DNA from: Gemmatimonadota bacterium
GTDB lineage: Bacteria; Gemmatimonadota; Gemmatimonadetes; Longimicrobiales; Gaopeijiaceae
Assembly: GCA_022826005.1 (NCBI GenBank)
Contig: JAJDVT010000063.1
Coordinates: 124,001 to 188,000, forward strand
DNA: 64,000 nucleotides
Reading direction: 5' to 3'
Shown here one piece after another: positions 52,166 to 61,581 of this stretch. The position numbers and the translations under genes were made by a program. The notes below the pieces were generated by a model that was given only the letters and a program-made list of their open reading frames with translations, searched no databases and was not told the origin of the DNA. Each line of letters begins with the position of its first letter. Within the stretch, counting starts at the first letter, position 1.

Positions 52166-55033
52166 TCAGACCGCCTCGGCGCCCGCCAGCGTTCGCGCAA
52201 CTTCCTCGACGTCGTAGGTCTCGATGATGTCGTCCGTCTTGAGGTCGTTGAAGTTGGCGATGCCGATGCCGCACTCGTACCCTTCCTTCACCTCCCGGGC
52301 GTCGTCCTTGAATCGCTTGAGCGAACCGATCTCGCCGTCGTAGACGACCACGCCGTCCCGGATCACCCGTGCAAGCGCGCCCCTGCGGATCGAGCCGTCC
52401 ACAACGTAGCTGCCGGCGATCGTACCGACGCCGCGGATCTTGAAGACCACCCGTACCTCGGCCGCCCCCACAACCTGCTCCTTGCGCTCCGGCGCCAGGA
52501 GTCCCTCGAGGGCGGCCCGCACGTTGTCGACGGCCTCGTAGATGATGTCGTAGGTCTGGATCTCGATCCCTTCGCGGGAGGAGGCCTGCCGCGCGCCTCC
52601 ATCGGGACGCACGCGGAAGCCGATGATGACCGCGCCCGCCGCGAGCGCCAGCATCACATCGGACTCGTTCACCGCCCCGACGCCCCGGTGGATGATCTCG
52701 ACCTGGACCTCGGAGGTGGAGAGCTGCTCCATGGCGTCGCACAGAGCCTGAACCGACCCGTCCACGTCGCCCTTGACGACCAGGCGAAGCGAACTGGTCT
52801 CCCCCGCAGCCAGGAGCTGCGTGAAATCGCCCAGCTTGATGCCGCGCTCCTTGATCCTCAGCTGCTTCTCCCGGTCGAGCCGCTGCCGGTTGGCTGCAAT
52901 CGACACCGCCTGGTCCGCGTCCATGACCTGGAGAACATCGCCCGCCTGGGGCACGCCCGCGGTTCCGAGCATCTGAGCGGGCACCCCCGGACTCACGGCG
53001 TCGACGTTCTGGCCACGTTCGTCGAGCAGCGCCCGCACGCGGCCGCTGTGCAGGCCGACGACATAGTTGTCGCCGACCTTGAGCGTACCGCTCTGGACGA
53101 GAATGGTCGCCACCGGCCCCTTCCCGATGTCCAGTTCCGCTTCGACCACCGTCCCGTTCGCGTCCCGGGAGGGGTTCGATTTGAGTTCGAGCAGTTCGGC
53201 CTGGAGCAGGATCTTGTCCAGAAGGTCGTCCATACCCTGGCCGGTCTTCGCCGACACCTCGGCGACCAGCGTCTCGCCGCCGAAGTCCTCGACCGTGACC
53301 TCGTGACGCAGGAGGTCCTGCTTGACCTTGCCGGCATCGGCTGTCGGCAGGTCGATCTTGTTGATGGCCACGACCATGGGCACGCCCGCGTTGCGAGCAT
53401 GGCTCACGGCTTCGACGGTCTGGGGCATAACGGCATCGTCGGCCGCGACCACGAGCACGACGAGGTCGGTGACGTCCGCTCCCCGGGCGCGCATCGCGGT
53501 GAAGGCAGCGTGACCCGGCGTGTCCAGGAAGGAGATCGTGCGCCCGTCGTCCAGCGCTACGTGGTAGGCTCCGATATGCTGGGTGATTCCCCCGGCCTCG
53601 CCCGCGACCACGTTCGTGTTGCGAATCCAGTCGAGGAGCTTCGTCTTGCCGTGGTCGACGTGGCCCATGACCGTGACGACCGGTGGCCGGGGACGCAGGT
53701 CCTCGGGGTCGTCCTCCGGAAGGGCGTCCGCGGCCGGGAGGTAGTCGGCCTCGCGGACGGCGGTAAACCCGAACCCCTCCAGCAGGAGTTCGATCTGATC
53801 GAAGTCGAGCCGCTGATTGATGGTCAGGGGCAGGCCCATGTCTCTGAAGGCGGTGCCGATAATCTCGGTCGCGCTCACATCCACCAGATCCGCGAGCTCT
53901 GCAACGGTCAGGAACTCGTTGACCCGAACCGTGCGCGCCTCGGCGGCGCTCTTGCGGGCAGCTTCCTCGCGCGCCGCCACCTTCTCTTCCTTGGCGGCGG
54001 CCACCGTCGCCTTGCCCTTGCGGCGCTTCTTGCCGCCGCTCTTGATCTCGGCCATCACCCGCTGGATGTTCTCCCTGGCCAGATCACGGTTGGTGCCGCG
54101 GCGGCGCCTGCCCTTCCTGCGATCCTTCTTTCGGCGGCCATCCGAAGTATACCCTTCGGCCTGGATGCGGACCTTCCCGCCGGGACCGGCGCTGGCGGCG
54201 GGTGCCGGCCGGGAGCGGACCGGCTGGCCAGCGTCCCCGAGACCCTGGCGAACCGAGGTGGGCGGAGCGAGACCGGCCCTCGCGGAGGTCGGCGGCCTGG
54301 CGGACGGGGGCGTGTCCCCCGCGGGTGCCGGCACACCCTCCTGCACGGGCGGCGTGCTCTCCGCCACGGGGCCCGCGGACCGCGGGTCCTCCCCGGCAAC
54401 CTCCACTCCTGCGACGGGCCCGGCGGTCTCCTCTCCGGCGGATGGCGGTTCAACGGGCGCCCCCGGCGCGGTCGTGGACTCCGGCGAGGCGGCGGTCCGA
54501 ACGGCTGGTGCCGAGTCGGCGCCCATCCCGGCAGTACCGTCGCGGACGGGGGACCCGGCCTCACCCGCGGTGCCGGGCACGCCATCCGCAACACCAGCTT
54601 CGGGGACGCGGAGGGCTTCCGCCTCGGCCGAAGGCGCGGTGTCCCCGGCGGACGCGGCGGCAGGGGCAGCCCCTTCGGCGGCCACGGCGGCGGGAGCCTC
54701 GTCGGAGGGAAGTCCTGCCGGCTCGGCGCCCTCTTCGGCACTCGTGTCCGGCGCAGCGTCAACTCCCGGGGCCGGAGCCGCCGGGGCCTTGCGCCTGCGA
54801 ACCCGGCGGCGGCGGCTGACCGGCCTCTCGCGCTTGAGATCGGCCCGCATGACATCGGCCGGATTCCCCTTGCCGGCCCGCCGCTCGCGCTCCAGCCTCA
54901 TCCTGACGCGGGCCACATCCGAATCCCTGATCGGCGCGTCCGGAGTCCCCACGCGCACGCCAGCCTTCCTCAGGAAGCGGACGAGGATGTCCGGAGACAC
55001 CCTCAGGTCGGCGGCGAGATCGCGAACCTTCAT
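52166..55033 (-). CDS. infB: Translation initiation factor IF-2
   Basis: 955-residue GTPase that brings fMet-tRNA to the 30S subunit. N-terminal IF2-N helices ([21 protein letters not shown]), then about 200 residues of low-complexity Ala/Pro/Glu linker, a basic patch ([13 protein letters not shown]), a second IF2-N, and the G domain with [20 protein letters not shown] and AINKIDLP, followed by domains II-IV ([45 protein letters not shown]). ATG 55033 shares TGATG with nusA. Confidence 0.98.
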   Translation of the reverse strand: MKVRDLAADLRVSPDILVRFLRKAGVRVGTPDAPIRDSDVARVRMRLERERRAGKGNPADVMRADLKRERPVSRRRRVRRRKAPAAPAPGVDAAPDTSAEEGAEPAGLPSDEAPAAVAAEGAAPAAASAGDTAPSAEAEALRVPEAGVADGVPGTAGEAGSPVRDGTAGMGADSAPAVRTAASPESTTAPGAPVEPPSAGEETAGPVAGVEVAGEDPRSAGPVAESTPPVQEGVPAPAGDTPPSARPPTSARAGLAPPTSVRQGLGDAGQPVRSRPAPAASAGPGGKVRIQAEGYTSDGRRKKDRRKGRRRRGTNRDLARENIQRVMAEIKSGGKKRRKGKATVAAAKEEKVAAREEAARKSAAEARTVRVNEFLTVAELADLVDVSATEIIGTAFRDMGLPLTINQRLDFDQIELLLEGFGFTAVREADYLPAADALPEDDPEDLRPRPPVVTVMGHVDHGKTKLLDWIRNTNVVAGEAGGITQHIGAYHVALDDGRTISFLDTPGHAAFTAMRARGADVTDLVVLVVAADDAVMPQTVEAVSHARNAGVPMVVAINKIDLPTADAGKVKQDLLRHEVTVEDFGGETLVAEVSAKTGQGMDDLLDKILLQAELLELKSNPSRDANGTVVEAELDIGKGPVATILVQSGTLKVGDNYVVGLHSGRVRALLDERGQNVDAVSPGVPAQMLGTAGVPQAGDVLQVMDADQAVSIAANRQRLDREKQLRIKERGIKLGDFTQLLAAGETSSLRLVVKGDVDGSVQALCDAMEQLSTSEVQVEIIHRGVGAVNESDVMLALAAGAVIIGFRVRPDGGARQASSREGIEIQTYDIIYEAVDNVRAALEGLLAPERKEQVVGAAEVRVVFKIRGVGTIAGSYVVDGSIRRGALARVIRDGVVVYDGEIGSLKRFKDDAREVKEGYECGIGIANFNDLKTDDIIETYDVEEVARTLAGAEAV

Positions 55034-56370
55034 CAGCCGGGACCCGCTCCAGCCTCGGATGTGCCGGGCTCCGCCCCCTCCGAATCCGGCACGGTGAGGT
55101 CTTCGATCAGGGACAGCAGGCTGGTAGCCGCGTCTTCGGTGACCCCTTCGACAGCCAGAAAGTCCGTCCTGTCGAGGTCGATGATGTCGAGAAAGCTGGT
55201 GTATCCGGCAGTCGAGAGCGCCGCGAGGATGTCGGCGTCAAGCGACAGTTCGCTCAGGGGGAAGTCCGCCGTCTCGTATCCATCGCCTTCCCCCTCCACG
55301 AAGACCGCCATGTCCTCTCCGCGTTCCAGCCATTCGCGGGAGCCGTAGAGGTCGATCTGCCAGCCGATGAGCTGGGACGCGAGGCGAACGTTCTGTCCGT
55401 TCCGGCCGATCGCAAGCGACAGCTGGTCTTCGTCGACGATGGCAGTGATGACCTGGCGCGCGGAGTCGGACATGACCTTGGCAACACGTGCCGGGGCCAG
55501 CGCGCGCCGGGCGAAGATCTCGGGGTCGGGGTGCCAGGGCACGATGTCGATCCGCTCCCCACCCAGTTCGGACACCACCGCCTGAACCCGGGAGCCCTTC
55601 AGACCCACGCACGCGCCGACGGGGTCGATGGAGTCGTCCCGGGAGTGCACCGCGATCTTGGTGCGCCCGCCCACCTCCCGAGTCAGCTCCTTGATCTCCA
55701 CGATGCCCTGGTAGATCTCCGGCACCTCGAGCTTGAAGAGCGCGGCCACGAAGAGCGGATCGGCGCGGGAGAAGATGAGCCTGGGGCCCTTCGGGGTCTC
55801 CTCCACCTTCTTCAGCACGCAGCGGATGGACTCGCCCTGCCGGAAGCGCTCGCGCGGGTTCTGCTCCTTCCAGGGGATGATCGCCTCCGCGTCGCGAGAC
55901 CGGTTCAGGATGAGCACCAGCTTGCCCCGCTCGATCTGCTGCACTTCGCCCGAGAGCATGTCACCGACGCGGTTCGAGTATTCGTCGCGGATCCGCTGCC
56001 GCTCGCCTTCGCGCACGAGCTGCACGATGCGCTGCTTCGCCGCCATCACGGCGTTGCGCCCGAACTCCGAGAAGTCGACGGGGATCTCCATGACGTCGCC
56101 CACCTCGTAGGTGGGGTCGTCCCAGCGCGCCTCCTCGAGCGACACCTCGGCGGACTGATCTTCCACCTCGGCAACCACGCGTTTGAGCACCACCATGTCG
56201 ATGTCGCCCGCCACGTCGTCGATCGTGATCTCGGCGTCGACGTTGGGACCATAGATGCGCGCCAGTCCGGCATGGATCCCGTCCTGGATGAGCGTATTCA
56301 CCTCGTCAGGCTCAAGACTCTTGCTCTTGGCGATGTCCTTGAAGGCCGCGATGATCAAACCCGTATTCAT
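55033..56370 (-). CDS. nusA: Transcription termination/antitermination factor NusA
   Basis: 445-residue RNA polymerase factor. N-terminal domain (MNTGLIIAAFKDIAKSKSLEPDEV), S1 (VGDMLSGEVQQIERGKLVLILNRSRDAEAIIPWKEQNP), KH1 (IAVHSRDDSIDPVGACVGLKGSRVQAVVSELGGERIDIVPW) and KH2 (SLAIGRNGQNVRLASQLIGW), plus a C-terminal helix-hairpin acidic domain (LAALSTAGYTSFLDIIDLDRTDFLAVEGVTED). ATG 56370 makes an ATGA overlap with rimP. Lies in the usual rimP-nusA-infB order. Confidence 0.98.
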   Translation of the reverse strand: MNTGLIIAAFKDIAKSKSLEPDEVNTLIQDGIHAGLARIYGPNVDAEITIDDVAGDIDMVVLKRVVAEVEDQSAEVSLEEARWDDPTYEVGDVMEIPVDFSEFGRNAVMAAKQRIVQLVREGERQRIRDEYSNRVGDMLSGEVQQIERGKLVLILNRSRDAEAIIPWKEQNPRERFRQGESIRCVLKKVEETPKGPRLIFSRADPLFVAALFKLEVPEIYQGIVEIKELTREVGGRTKIAVHSRDDSIDPVGACVGLKGSRVQAVVSELGGERIDIVPWHPDPEIFARRALAPARVAKVMSDSARQVITAIVDEDQLSLAIGRNGQNVRLASQLIGWQIDLYGSREWLERGEDMAVFVEGEGDGYETADFPLSELSLDADILAALSTAGYTSFLDIIDLDRTDFLAVEGVTEDAATSLLSLIEDLTVPDSEGAEPGTSEAGAGPG

Positions 56371-56864
56371 TGGATGGCCTGGCTCCAATCATGGACGAGC
56401 CTGGCGTCCCGCACCTCCGTGCGCGGCACCTCGACCTCGTCGCCCTCGTTCAATCGGAGCCGGATCGCGGATCCGTCCCCGCCCCGCACCAGACCGAGCA
56501 GTTCCCCTTCAAGGCGCGACGCCCGGCCGCACAGCATCCTGGCACCCCGCACCGCCACGCGCCGGCCCCGGAAGCGGTGGAAGTCCCTGTCGCGCGTCAG
56601 AGGCCGGTCGAAGCCGGGTGAAGAGACCTCGAGCACGTAGCGCTCGGGCAGGCGGGCCCCCTGGTCCAGCCACGCCTCCAGCCGGCGGCTCACCAGCGCA
56701 CAGTCGTCGAGCGAAACGGGGCGGTCCGGGGTCCGGTGCTCGACCCGCAGGCGGACGACCGGCCGCTGGGCGTTGCCCGCCCACTCCAGCTGAACGATCT
56801 CGAAACCGAGATTCGCGAGCTGCTCTTCGAACCCCTGCTGGAGTTCCGCCCGGTTTGTTTTCAC
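56367..56864 (-). CDS. rimP: Ribosome maturation factor RimP
   Basis: 165-residue 30S assembly factor. GFEEQLANLGFEIVQLEW, RPVVRLRVEHRTPDRPVSLDDCALVSRRLEAWLDQG, YVLEVSSPGFDRPLTRDRDFHRFRGRRVAV and a C-terminal SH3-like domain (LEGELLGLVRG) are the family signature. GTG 56864 with AGGGG about 6 bases upstream is preferred to the GTG at 56870. The start is 25 bases after a terminator-like hairpin with a T7 tract. Confidence 0.94.
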   Translation of the reverse strand: MKTNRAELQQGFEEQLANLGFEIVQLEWAGNAQRPVVRLRVEHRTPDRPVSLDDCALVSRRLEAWLDQGARLPERYVLEVSSPGFDRPLTRDRDFHRFRGRRVAVRGARMLCGRASRLEGELLGLVRGGDGSAIRLRLNEGDEVEVPRTEVRDARLVHDWSQAIQ

Positions 56865-56888
56865 GTCCACCCCCTGGCGACTGCCGAC

Positions 56889-56940
56889 AAAAAAAGCGGG
56901 GGACACCATCCCCCACTCGAAAAAGGCCACCGCGGCGGCC
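56889..56940 (-). terminator. Tandem intrinsic terminators between murA and rimP (possible attenuator)
   Basis: On the minus strand, hairpin 1 (56940-56920): GGCCGC-CGCG-GTGGCC then TTTTT. Hairpin 2 (56914-56889): GGGGGA-TGGTG-TCCCCC then GC and TTTTTTT. Both look like factor-independent terminators; hairpin 2 lies only 25 bases before the rimP start. TATATT at about 56956 (minus strand) could be a -10 box upstream of both, which would make them an attenuator of the rimP-nusA operon. Confidence 0.75.
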
Positions 56941-56979
56941 CGGCCACACCACCAATATAGCGGTGGCCCCGGCCGGCGG

Positions 56980-58257
56980 TCAATCGATCCGCTCGATCTT
57001 CGCCCCCAGCGCGGCAAGTCGTTCGTCGATCCTCTCGTAGCCCCTTTCGATCTGCGCAGCGTTCCGGATCCGGCTTTCGCCCTTCGCACCGAGTGCCGCG
57101 ATAAGGATCGCCATCCCCGCCCGTATGTCCGGACTCTCCACCCTGGCCCCGTGCAGTTCCGACGGCCCGACCACCACGACCCTGTGGGGATCGCAGAGAA
57201 TGATCCGCGCGCCCATGGAGACCAGCTTGTCGGTGAAGAACATTCGTGACTCGAACATCTTCTCGTGCACGAGGACCGAGCCACGGGCCCGGGTGGCGGT
57301 GACCACCGCGATGGAAGTAAGATCCGCCGGGAAGGCGGGCCAGGGACCGTCGTCCACCTTGGGCAGGTGCCCGAAGGCGTCCATCTGGATGACCGGCTCG
57401 GTGCGCCCGTCCACGATCAGGTCCCTCCCCTCGACGCGGCAGTCGACGCCGAGGCGGCGAAACCCGATCAGGATCGAGTCCAGGTGCTCGACCGGGGCGC
57501 GTTCGATGACGAGGAGGCTGCGGGTAAGGACGGCAAGGCCGATGAACGACCCCGTCTCGATGTGATCCGGCCCGATCGCGTAGTCGGCGCCGCCGAGCGA
57601 GGAGACGCCGTCGATCACGAGCGTGGAGCTGCCGATGCCGCGGATCCGGGCCCCCATCGCGTTCAGAAGGTGGCACAGATCCTGAACGTGCGGCTCGCAG
57701 GCGGCGTTGCGGATGGTGGTCTCGCCGCCGGCCATGGAGGCGGCCATCACCGCGTTCTCCGTCGCGGTGACGGAGGGTTCGTCGAGAAACATGTTCGCGC
57801 CGCTCAACGACGATGCGTCGATCTCCAGGCCGCGCGAAAAGCCGACCTTCGCTCCGAGCGCCTGGAAGGCCAGGATGTGCGAATCCAGCCGGCGGCGGCC
57901 GATGACGTCTCCCCCCGGCGGCGGCAGCGACAGCGATCCGAAGCGCGCGAGCAGCGGGCCGGCCAGGAGGATCGAGGCCCGGATGCGCTCCGAGAGGGCC
58001 GGGTCGAGGTTGCCCGCGTTGACGCCTTGCGCGTCCACCACCACCGTGCTCGGCCCCCTCCACGTGGCCACCGCGCCCAGCGATTCCATGATCTCCAGGA
58101 GGGTGTGCACGTCGCGGATGCGCGGCACGTTGCGCAGCGTGACCGGTTCAGCCGACATGAGGGCCGCGGCGAGCGCGGGAAGCGCCGCGTTCTTGTTGCC
58201 GGCGGGCCGGATTGTGCCGGAGAGTTCGTGGCCGCCGGTCACGAGCAGTGTGGGCAT
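56980..58257 (-). CDS. murA: UDP-N-acetylglucosamine 1-carboxyvinyltransferase MurA (Cys-to-Asp variant)
   Basis: 425-residue first enzyme of peptidoglycan precursor synthesis, adding enolpyruvate from PEP to UDP-GlcNAc. SGTIRPAGNKNAALPALAAAL holds the conserved Lys-Asn (K22, N23); RIRASILLAGPLLARFG; the catalytic loop reads PPPGGDVIGRRRLDSH, where the Cys of E. coli (C115) is Asp117; AFPADLTSIAVVTATRARGSVLVHEKMFESRMFFTDKL and DIRAGMAILIAALGAKGESRIRN follow. The Asp form is known from Mycobacterium and Chlamydia and is insensitive to fosfomycin. ATG 58257, divergent from the DUF948-like gene. Confidence 0.95.
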   Translation of the reverse strand: MPTLLVTGGHELSGTIRPAGNKNAALPALAAALMSAEPVTLRNVPRIRDVHTLLEIMESLGAVATWRGPSTVVVDAQGVNAGNLDPALSERIRASILLAGPLLARFGSLSLPPPGGDVIGRRRLDSHILAFQALGAKVGFSRGLEIDASSLSGANMFLDEPSVTATENAVMAASMAGGETTIRNAACEPHVQDLCHLLNAMGARIRGIGSSTLVIDGVSSLGGADYAIGPDHIETGSFIGLAVLTRSLLVIERAPVEHLDSILIGFRRLGVDCRVEGRDLIVDGRTEPVIQMDAFGHLPKVDDGPWPAFPADLTSIAVVTATRARGSVLVHEKMFESRMFFTDKLVSMGARIILCDPHRVVVVGPSELHGARVESPDIRAGMAILIAALGAKGESRIRNAAQIERGYERIDERLAALGAKIERID

Positions 58258-58324
58258 GACCGAAAGCTACCGCTGGATCGCACCGCGCTGAAGTCCCATA
58301 TTCGAATCTCACAGGAGATCACTC
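58258..58324. promoter_or_regulatory. Divergent promoter region murA / DUF948-like gene
   Basis: 67-bp spacer, the only place for both promoters. CATATT near 58300 could be a -10 box for the plus-strand gene, followed by AGGAGA, its ribosome-binding site. No clear motif on the murA side. Confidence 0.35.
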
Positions 58325-58954
58325 ATGCCAGGCGGTGCCCACCACATGTCGTTCACCGGTTCACCGGCCCCGCAGGACACGACCGTGCTTACGCTCGCAA
58401 GCGACAGCCTGACCCTGGTTCCGGGATGGGCGGCCGCGCTGGCCGCCGTGGCGTTCGCCGGCGTCCTGGTCGTCCTGCTCCTCCTCCTGGCCGAGATGCG
58501 GCGGATGTCGAGCACCTGGACCCGCTTTCTGTCGTCGGCCGAGGAGCGCTCGCGGCCCCTGGTCGAACATGCCAACGCGGCGGCGCGCAACCTGGAGCAC
58601 ATCACCGAGGTCGCCCGCGCCGACATCGACCGGGTGAACAAGGCCTTCACCGGGCTGGCCAGCGGCATCGCGGACGCCTCGGGGGAGCTGCAGAACCGTC
58701 TGAAGGACCTCGTTGCGCTGCTCGACCTGGCTCAGGCGGAGGCCGAGGACGCGGTTCTGGAAGGGGCGTCCAGGCTGCGCTCGCTGCGGGCCGGGCTTGG
58801 GAACCTGCCGTGGCCGCTGTCCCGCTCGGCGCGGGCCCCGGATGCGGAGGAGCGTCCTCCGGTGGAGGTTGCCGAGGGCGACGGGAGTCCTGAAGGGGAC
58901 CCGGCCGGCGAGCCGGACGGAACGCCCGAGCGGGCCCTCCCCTCCGAGGAATAG
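58325..58954 (+). CDS. DUF948-like membrane protein with coiled coil
   Basis: 209-residue protein. One membrane helix (AAALAAVAFAGVLVVLLLLLA, about residues 36-56), then a cytoplasmic helical region (STWTRFLSSAEERSRPLVEHANAAARNLEHITEVARADIDRVNKAFTGLA) with the chemotaxis-receptor-like heptads seen in DUF948 proteins, and an acidic Pro/Glu tail. ATG 58325 has AGGAG 8 bases upstream. Likely bitopic scaffold; function unknown. Confidence 0.8.
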   Translation: MPGGAHHMSFTGSPAPQDTTVLTLASDSLTLVPGWAAALAAVAFAGVLVVLLLLLAEMRRMSSTWTRFLSSAEERSRPLVEHANAAARNLEHITEVARADIDRVNKAFTGLASGIADASGELQNRLKDLVALLDLAQAEAEDAVLEGASRLRSLRAGLGNLPWPLSRSARAPDAEERPPVEVAEGDGSPEGDPAGEPDGTPERALPSEE

Positions 58955-58967
58955 CCCGGCGACGCCG

Positions 58968-58985
58968 CGGTCCCGCGCGGGACCG
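58968..58985. terminator. 18-bp perfect palindrome between convergent genes
   Basis: CGGTCCCGCGCGGGACCG in the 61-bp gap between the DUF948-like gene (+) and uvrD (-). Placement suggests a shared bidirectional terminator stem, though no T tract follows on either side. Confidence 0.5.
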
Positions 58986-59015
58986 GCCGTCTGCCCGGCC
59001 TCTGCCCGGACCCGT

Positions 59016-61253
59016 TCAGAAGTAGTCCTTCTCCAGCCCCGCGTACCGCACCACCAGCTTCTTGCGCCCTGCCTCCTCGAAGTCGACGGTGACCTTGAGG
59101 TCGGGACCGAATCCGGAGAGTTCGACGATCGTCCCCGAGCCGAAGGTCTGGTGCACGACCCGCTCCCCCTTCGTGTAGGCGGGACGGTCCTGATTGAAGT
59201 CCGGCTCGTCCCGGATGGCGGCACGCGACCGCGTTCTCCGCTCGCCGCCACCGACCCACCGCGCCGAACCGGCCCGGCCGGTGGTCCTGGTCTCCATATC
59301 CCTCCGGATCGCGTCCAGGAACGACGACGGACCGGACCAGGAAACGTCCCCGGCCCTGCGGCGCGAACGTGCCCAGGTCAGGTACACCTTCCGCCGCGCC
59401 CGGGTCAGCCCCACGTAGAAGAGACGCCGCTCCTCTTCCAGCAGGTGCTCCTCGTCGTAGGCGCGCCCCAGCGGGAAGAGTCCCTCCTCCATGCCGCTGA
59501 TGAAGACGACAGGGAACTCCAGCCCCTTGGAGCTGTGCAGGGTCATCAGGGTGACGGCGTCGGCTCCCGGGTCGTGGCGGTCGATGTCGGCAACCAGCGC
59601 CACGTGCTGCAGGAAGAGTCCCAGATCGGTGAAGGCGTCGCGTTCGTCGTCCTCCAGATCCGGCAGCGACTCGGCCTCGAACTGGCTGGCCGCCGCGACC
59701 AGCTCCCGGACGTTCTCGGCCCGGTCATCCCCCTCCGGACCCTCCTCGCGCAACAGCCGCGTGAGCTCCAGTTCCCGGATCAGTGCCTCCACAACCTCGC
59801 CGACCGTCTGGGTCGCCGCGACGGCCGAGTACCTGCGGACCAGCGCCGCCAGATCGAGGAGCCCGCCACGCGCCATCCGGTTCAGTCCGGGCACCTCCGC
59901 TGCCCGTTCGGCGGCCTCCAGCGGCCCGATGCCCTCCTCAAGCGCGAACCCGAAGAGCCGCCCCAGCGAGACGCTGCCCACCCCCCGGCGCGGGTAGTTG
60001 ACGACCCGTTCAAAGGCGTCCACATCGCGCGGGTTCGCGATCAGGCGCAGGTAGGCCAGCACGTCCTGGATCTCCCGGCGCTCGTAGAAGCGCACGCCGC
60101 CCACGATCTGGTACGGCAGTCCGCGCCGCCAGAAGCGGTCCTCCAGAGCCCGCGCCTGCGCATTGGTACGGTACAGCACCGCGAAGTCGCGGTGGTCCAG
60201 ACCGGGGTCGGCGAGCATCCGGTGCTCGATCTCCTCGACGATCCAGCGCGCCTCGCCGGTCTCGCTTCCCGCCTCGACGCCGGTCACGGGGTCGCCGCCC
60301 GCGAGGTCGGTGCGGAGCCTCTTGGGCTTGCGGTGCACGTTCTGCGAGATCACCGCATTGGCCGTGTCCAGGATCACCTGGGTGGACCGGTAGTTCTGCT
60401 CCAGCCGCACCACGCGCGCGCCCCGGAAGCTGCGTTCGAAGTCGAGGATGTTGCGGATGTCGGCACCTCGCCAGCCATAGATGCTCTGATCGTCGTCGCC
60501 CACCACCATGAGGTTGCGGTGCTCGCGCGCGAGCAGTTCCAGGAACCTGAACTGCGCCCGGTTCGTGTCCTGGTATTCGTCGACGAGCAGGAAGGCGAAC
60601 CGTTTGCGGTAGCTCTGCCGCAGCCGTTCGCTGCCTTCGAGGAGGCGCACCGGCTGCATGAGCAGGTCGTCGAAGTCCATGGCGTCCTGCTCCCGCAGCG
60701 CCTGCTGGTAGACCGGATAGACCCGCGCGGCCTGCCTCAGCAGCAGATCCGGCCCGTCCCCGTATTCCCGGGAGAACGCCTCCGGACCCATCAGAAGGTT
60801 CTTGGCATCCGAAATGCAGCCGCGCATGGCCTTCGGCTGCCAGCGCTTCGGACTCACCTCCGCGGCGGTCTGCGCCCGCTTGATCTCCCGGAGCGACTGC
60901 TCCGCGTCACGGATGGCGAAGCTCCGGGTCCAGCCCAGTTCGGGTGCGTGGCGGCGGAGCAGGCGGGCGCCGAGGGCGTGGAACGTCCCCATCCAGATCC
61001 CCCTGGGCTCCCCGCCCAGCATCGATGTCACGCGCTCGCGCATCTCTCCGGCCGCCTTGTTGGTGAAGGTGACCGCCATGATCCGGTCCGGGGGCACGCC
61101 GTGCTCGCCGATGAGCCGGCACACGCGGGTGGTCAGGACGCGGGTCTTGCCGGACCCGGCTCCCGCGAGGACGAGGCAGGGACCCTCGAAGTGCTCGACT
61201 GCGTCGCGCTGCTCAGGGTTGAGGGATTCGAGAAGCGACTGTATCCGCTGCAC
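59016..61253 (-). CDS. uvrD: UvrD/PcrA-type superfamily 1 DNA helicase
   Basis: 745-residue 3'-5' helicase of repair and replication-fork clearing. LESLNPEQRDAVEHFEGPCLVLAGAGSGKTRVL (Walker A 31-37), VTFTNKAAGEMRERV, DFDDLLMQPVRLL, LLVDEYQDTNRAQFRFLELL, VVGDDDQSIYGWRGADI, LEQNYRST, YRTNAQARALEDRF, VTLMTLHSSKGLEFPVVFISGMEEGLFP, EERRLFYVGLTRARRKVYLTWA. The C-terminal Tudor-like tail (GERVVHQTFGSGTIVELSG) is that of PcrA/UvrD. GTG 61253 is chosen: the open frame goes on to 61397, but those 48 codons are repeat B sequence and the family length fits the GTG. Confidence 0.95.
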   Translation of the reverse strand: MQRIQSLLESLNPEQRDAVEHFEGPCLVLAGAGSGKTRVLTTRVCRLIGEHGVPPDRIMAVTFTNKAAGEMRERVTSMLGGEPRGIWMGTFHALGARLLRRHAPELGWTRSFAIRDAEQSLREIKRAQTAAEVSPKRWQPKAMRGCISDAKNLLMGPEAFSREYGDGPDLLLRQAARVYPVYQQALREQDAMDFDDLLMQPVRLLEGSERLRQSYRKRFAFLLVDEYQDTNRAQFRFLELLAREHRNLMVVGDDDQSIYGWRGADIRNILDFERSFRGARVVRLEQNYRSTQVILDTANAVISQNVHRKPKRLRTDLAGGDPVTGVEAGSETGEARWIVEEIEHRMLADPGLDHRDFAVLYRTNAQARALEDRFWRRGLPYQIVGGVRFYERREIQDVLAYLRLIANPRDVDAFERVVNYPRRGVGSVSLGRLFGFALEEGIGPLEAAERAAEVPGLNRMARGGLLDLAALVRRYSAVAATQTVGEVVEALIRELELTRLLREEGPEGDDRAENVRELVAAASQFEAESLPDLEDDERDAFTDLGLFLQHVALVADIDRHDPGADAVTLMTLHSSKGLEFPVVFISGMEEGLFPLGRAYDEEHLLEEERRLFYVGLTRARRKVYLTWARSRRRAGDVSWSGPSSFLDAIRRDMETRTTGRAGSARWVGGGERRTRSRAAIRDEPDFNQDRPAYTKGERVVHQTFGSGTIVELSGFGPDLKVTVDFEEAGRKKLVVRYAGLEKDYF

Positions 61254-61327
61254 CGGACTGGCCGAAGGTGGACGCTGGTGGGGCCGGGAGCCGCTGCGGA
61301 CGGCGAGCCCGCCGGGACCGCTCCCCG

Positions 61328-61574
61328 CACAAGCCCGTGGAATAGGTCCCCGCTGCATTCGGGCGGCGATGCATCCGGGCTGGTCCGCGGTGCTCACGCG
61401 CTCCAGATGTCAGGAGAACTTTACGAATTGTCATGTTTACTGCACTTTCCGGGCTCTTGGAGCACCGCTCTGCGTTGCTCCTCGGGCGAATAGCTCCCGC
61501 CATGCACCCTTCGTCGCGCCTTGCCAGCCCGGCGCCTCGCCGCCTTCGGTGCGACGCGGGGATTATTCACGGAC
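61328..61574 (-). repeat. Dispersed intergenic repeat, copy B (about 247 bp)
   Basis: Fills most of the gene-free stretch 61254-61581 between the uvrD start and the histidine-kinase stop. In minus orientation it carries the same ordered blocks as copy A at 43517-43754. Its AT-rich core (61418-61445) includes TGTCATGTTTAC (61429-61440). Relative to the neighbouring gene start it is inverted compared with copy A, so it is not simply a conserved promoter. Confidence 0.85.
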
Positions 61575-61581
61575 TTCCAGG

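Noticed and set aside
61254-61397. Longer uvrD start at 61397 or 61358
   Set aside because: The extra residues are encoded by the dispersed repeat and have no counterpart in UvrD/PcrA.
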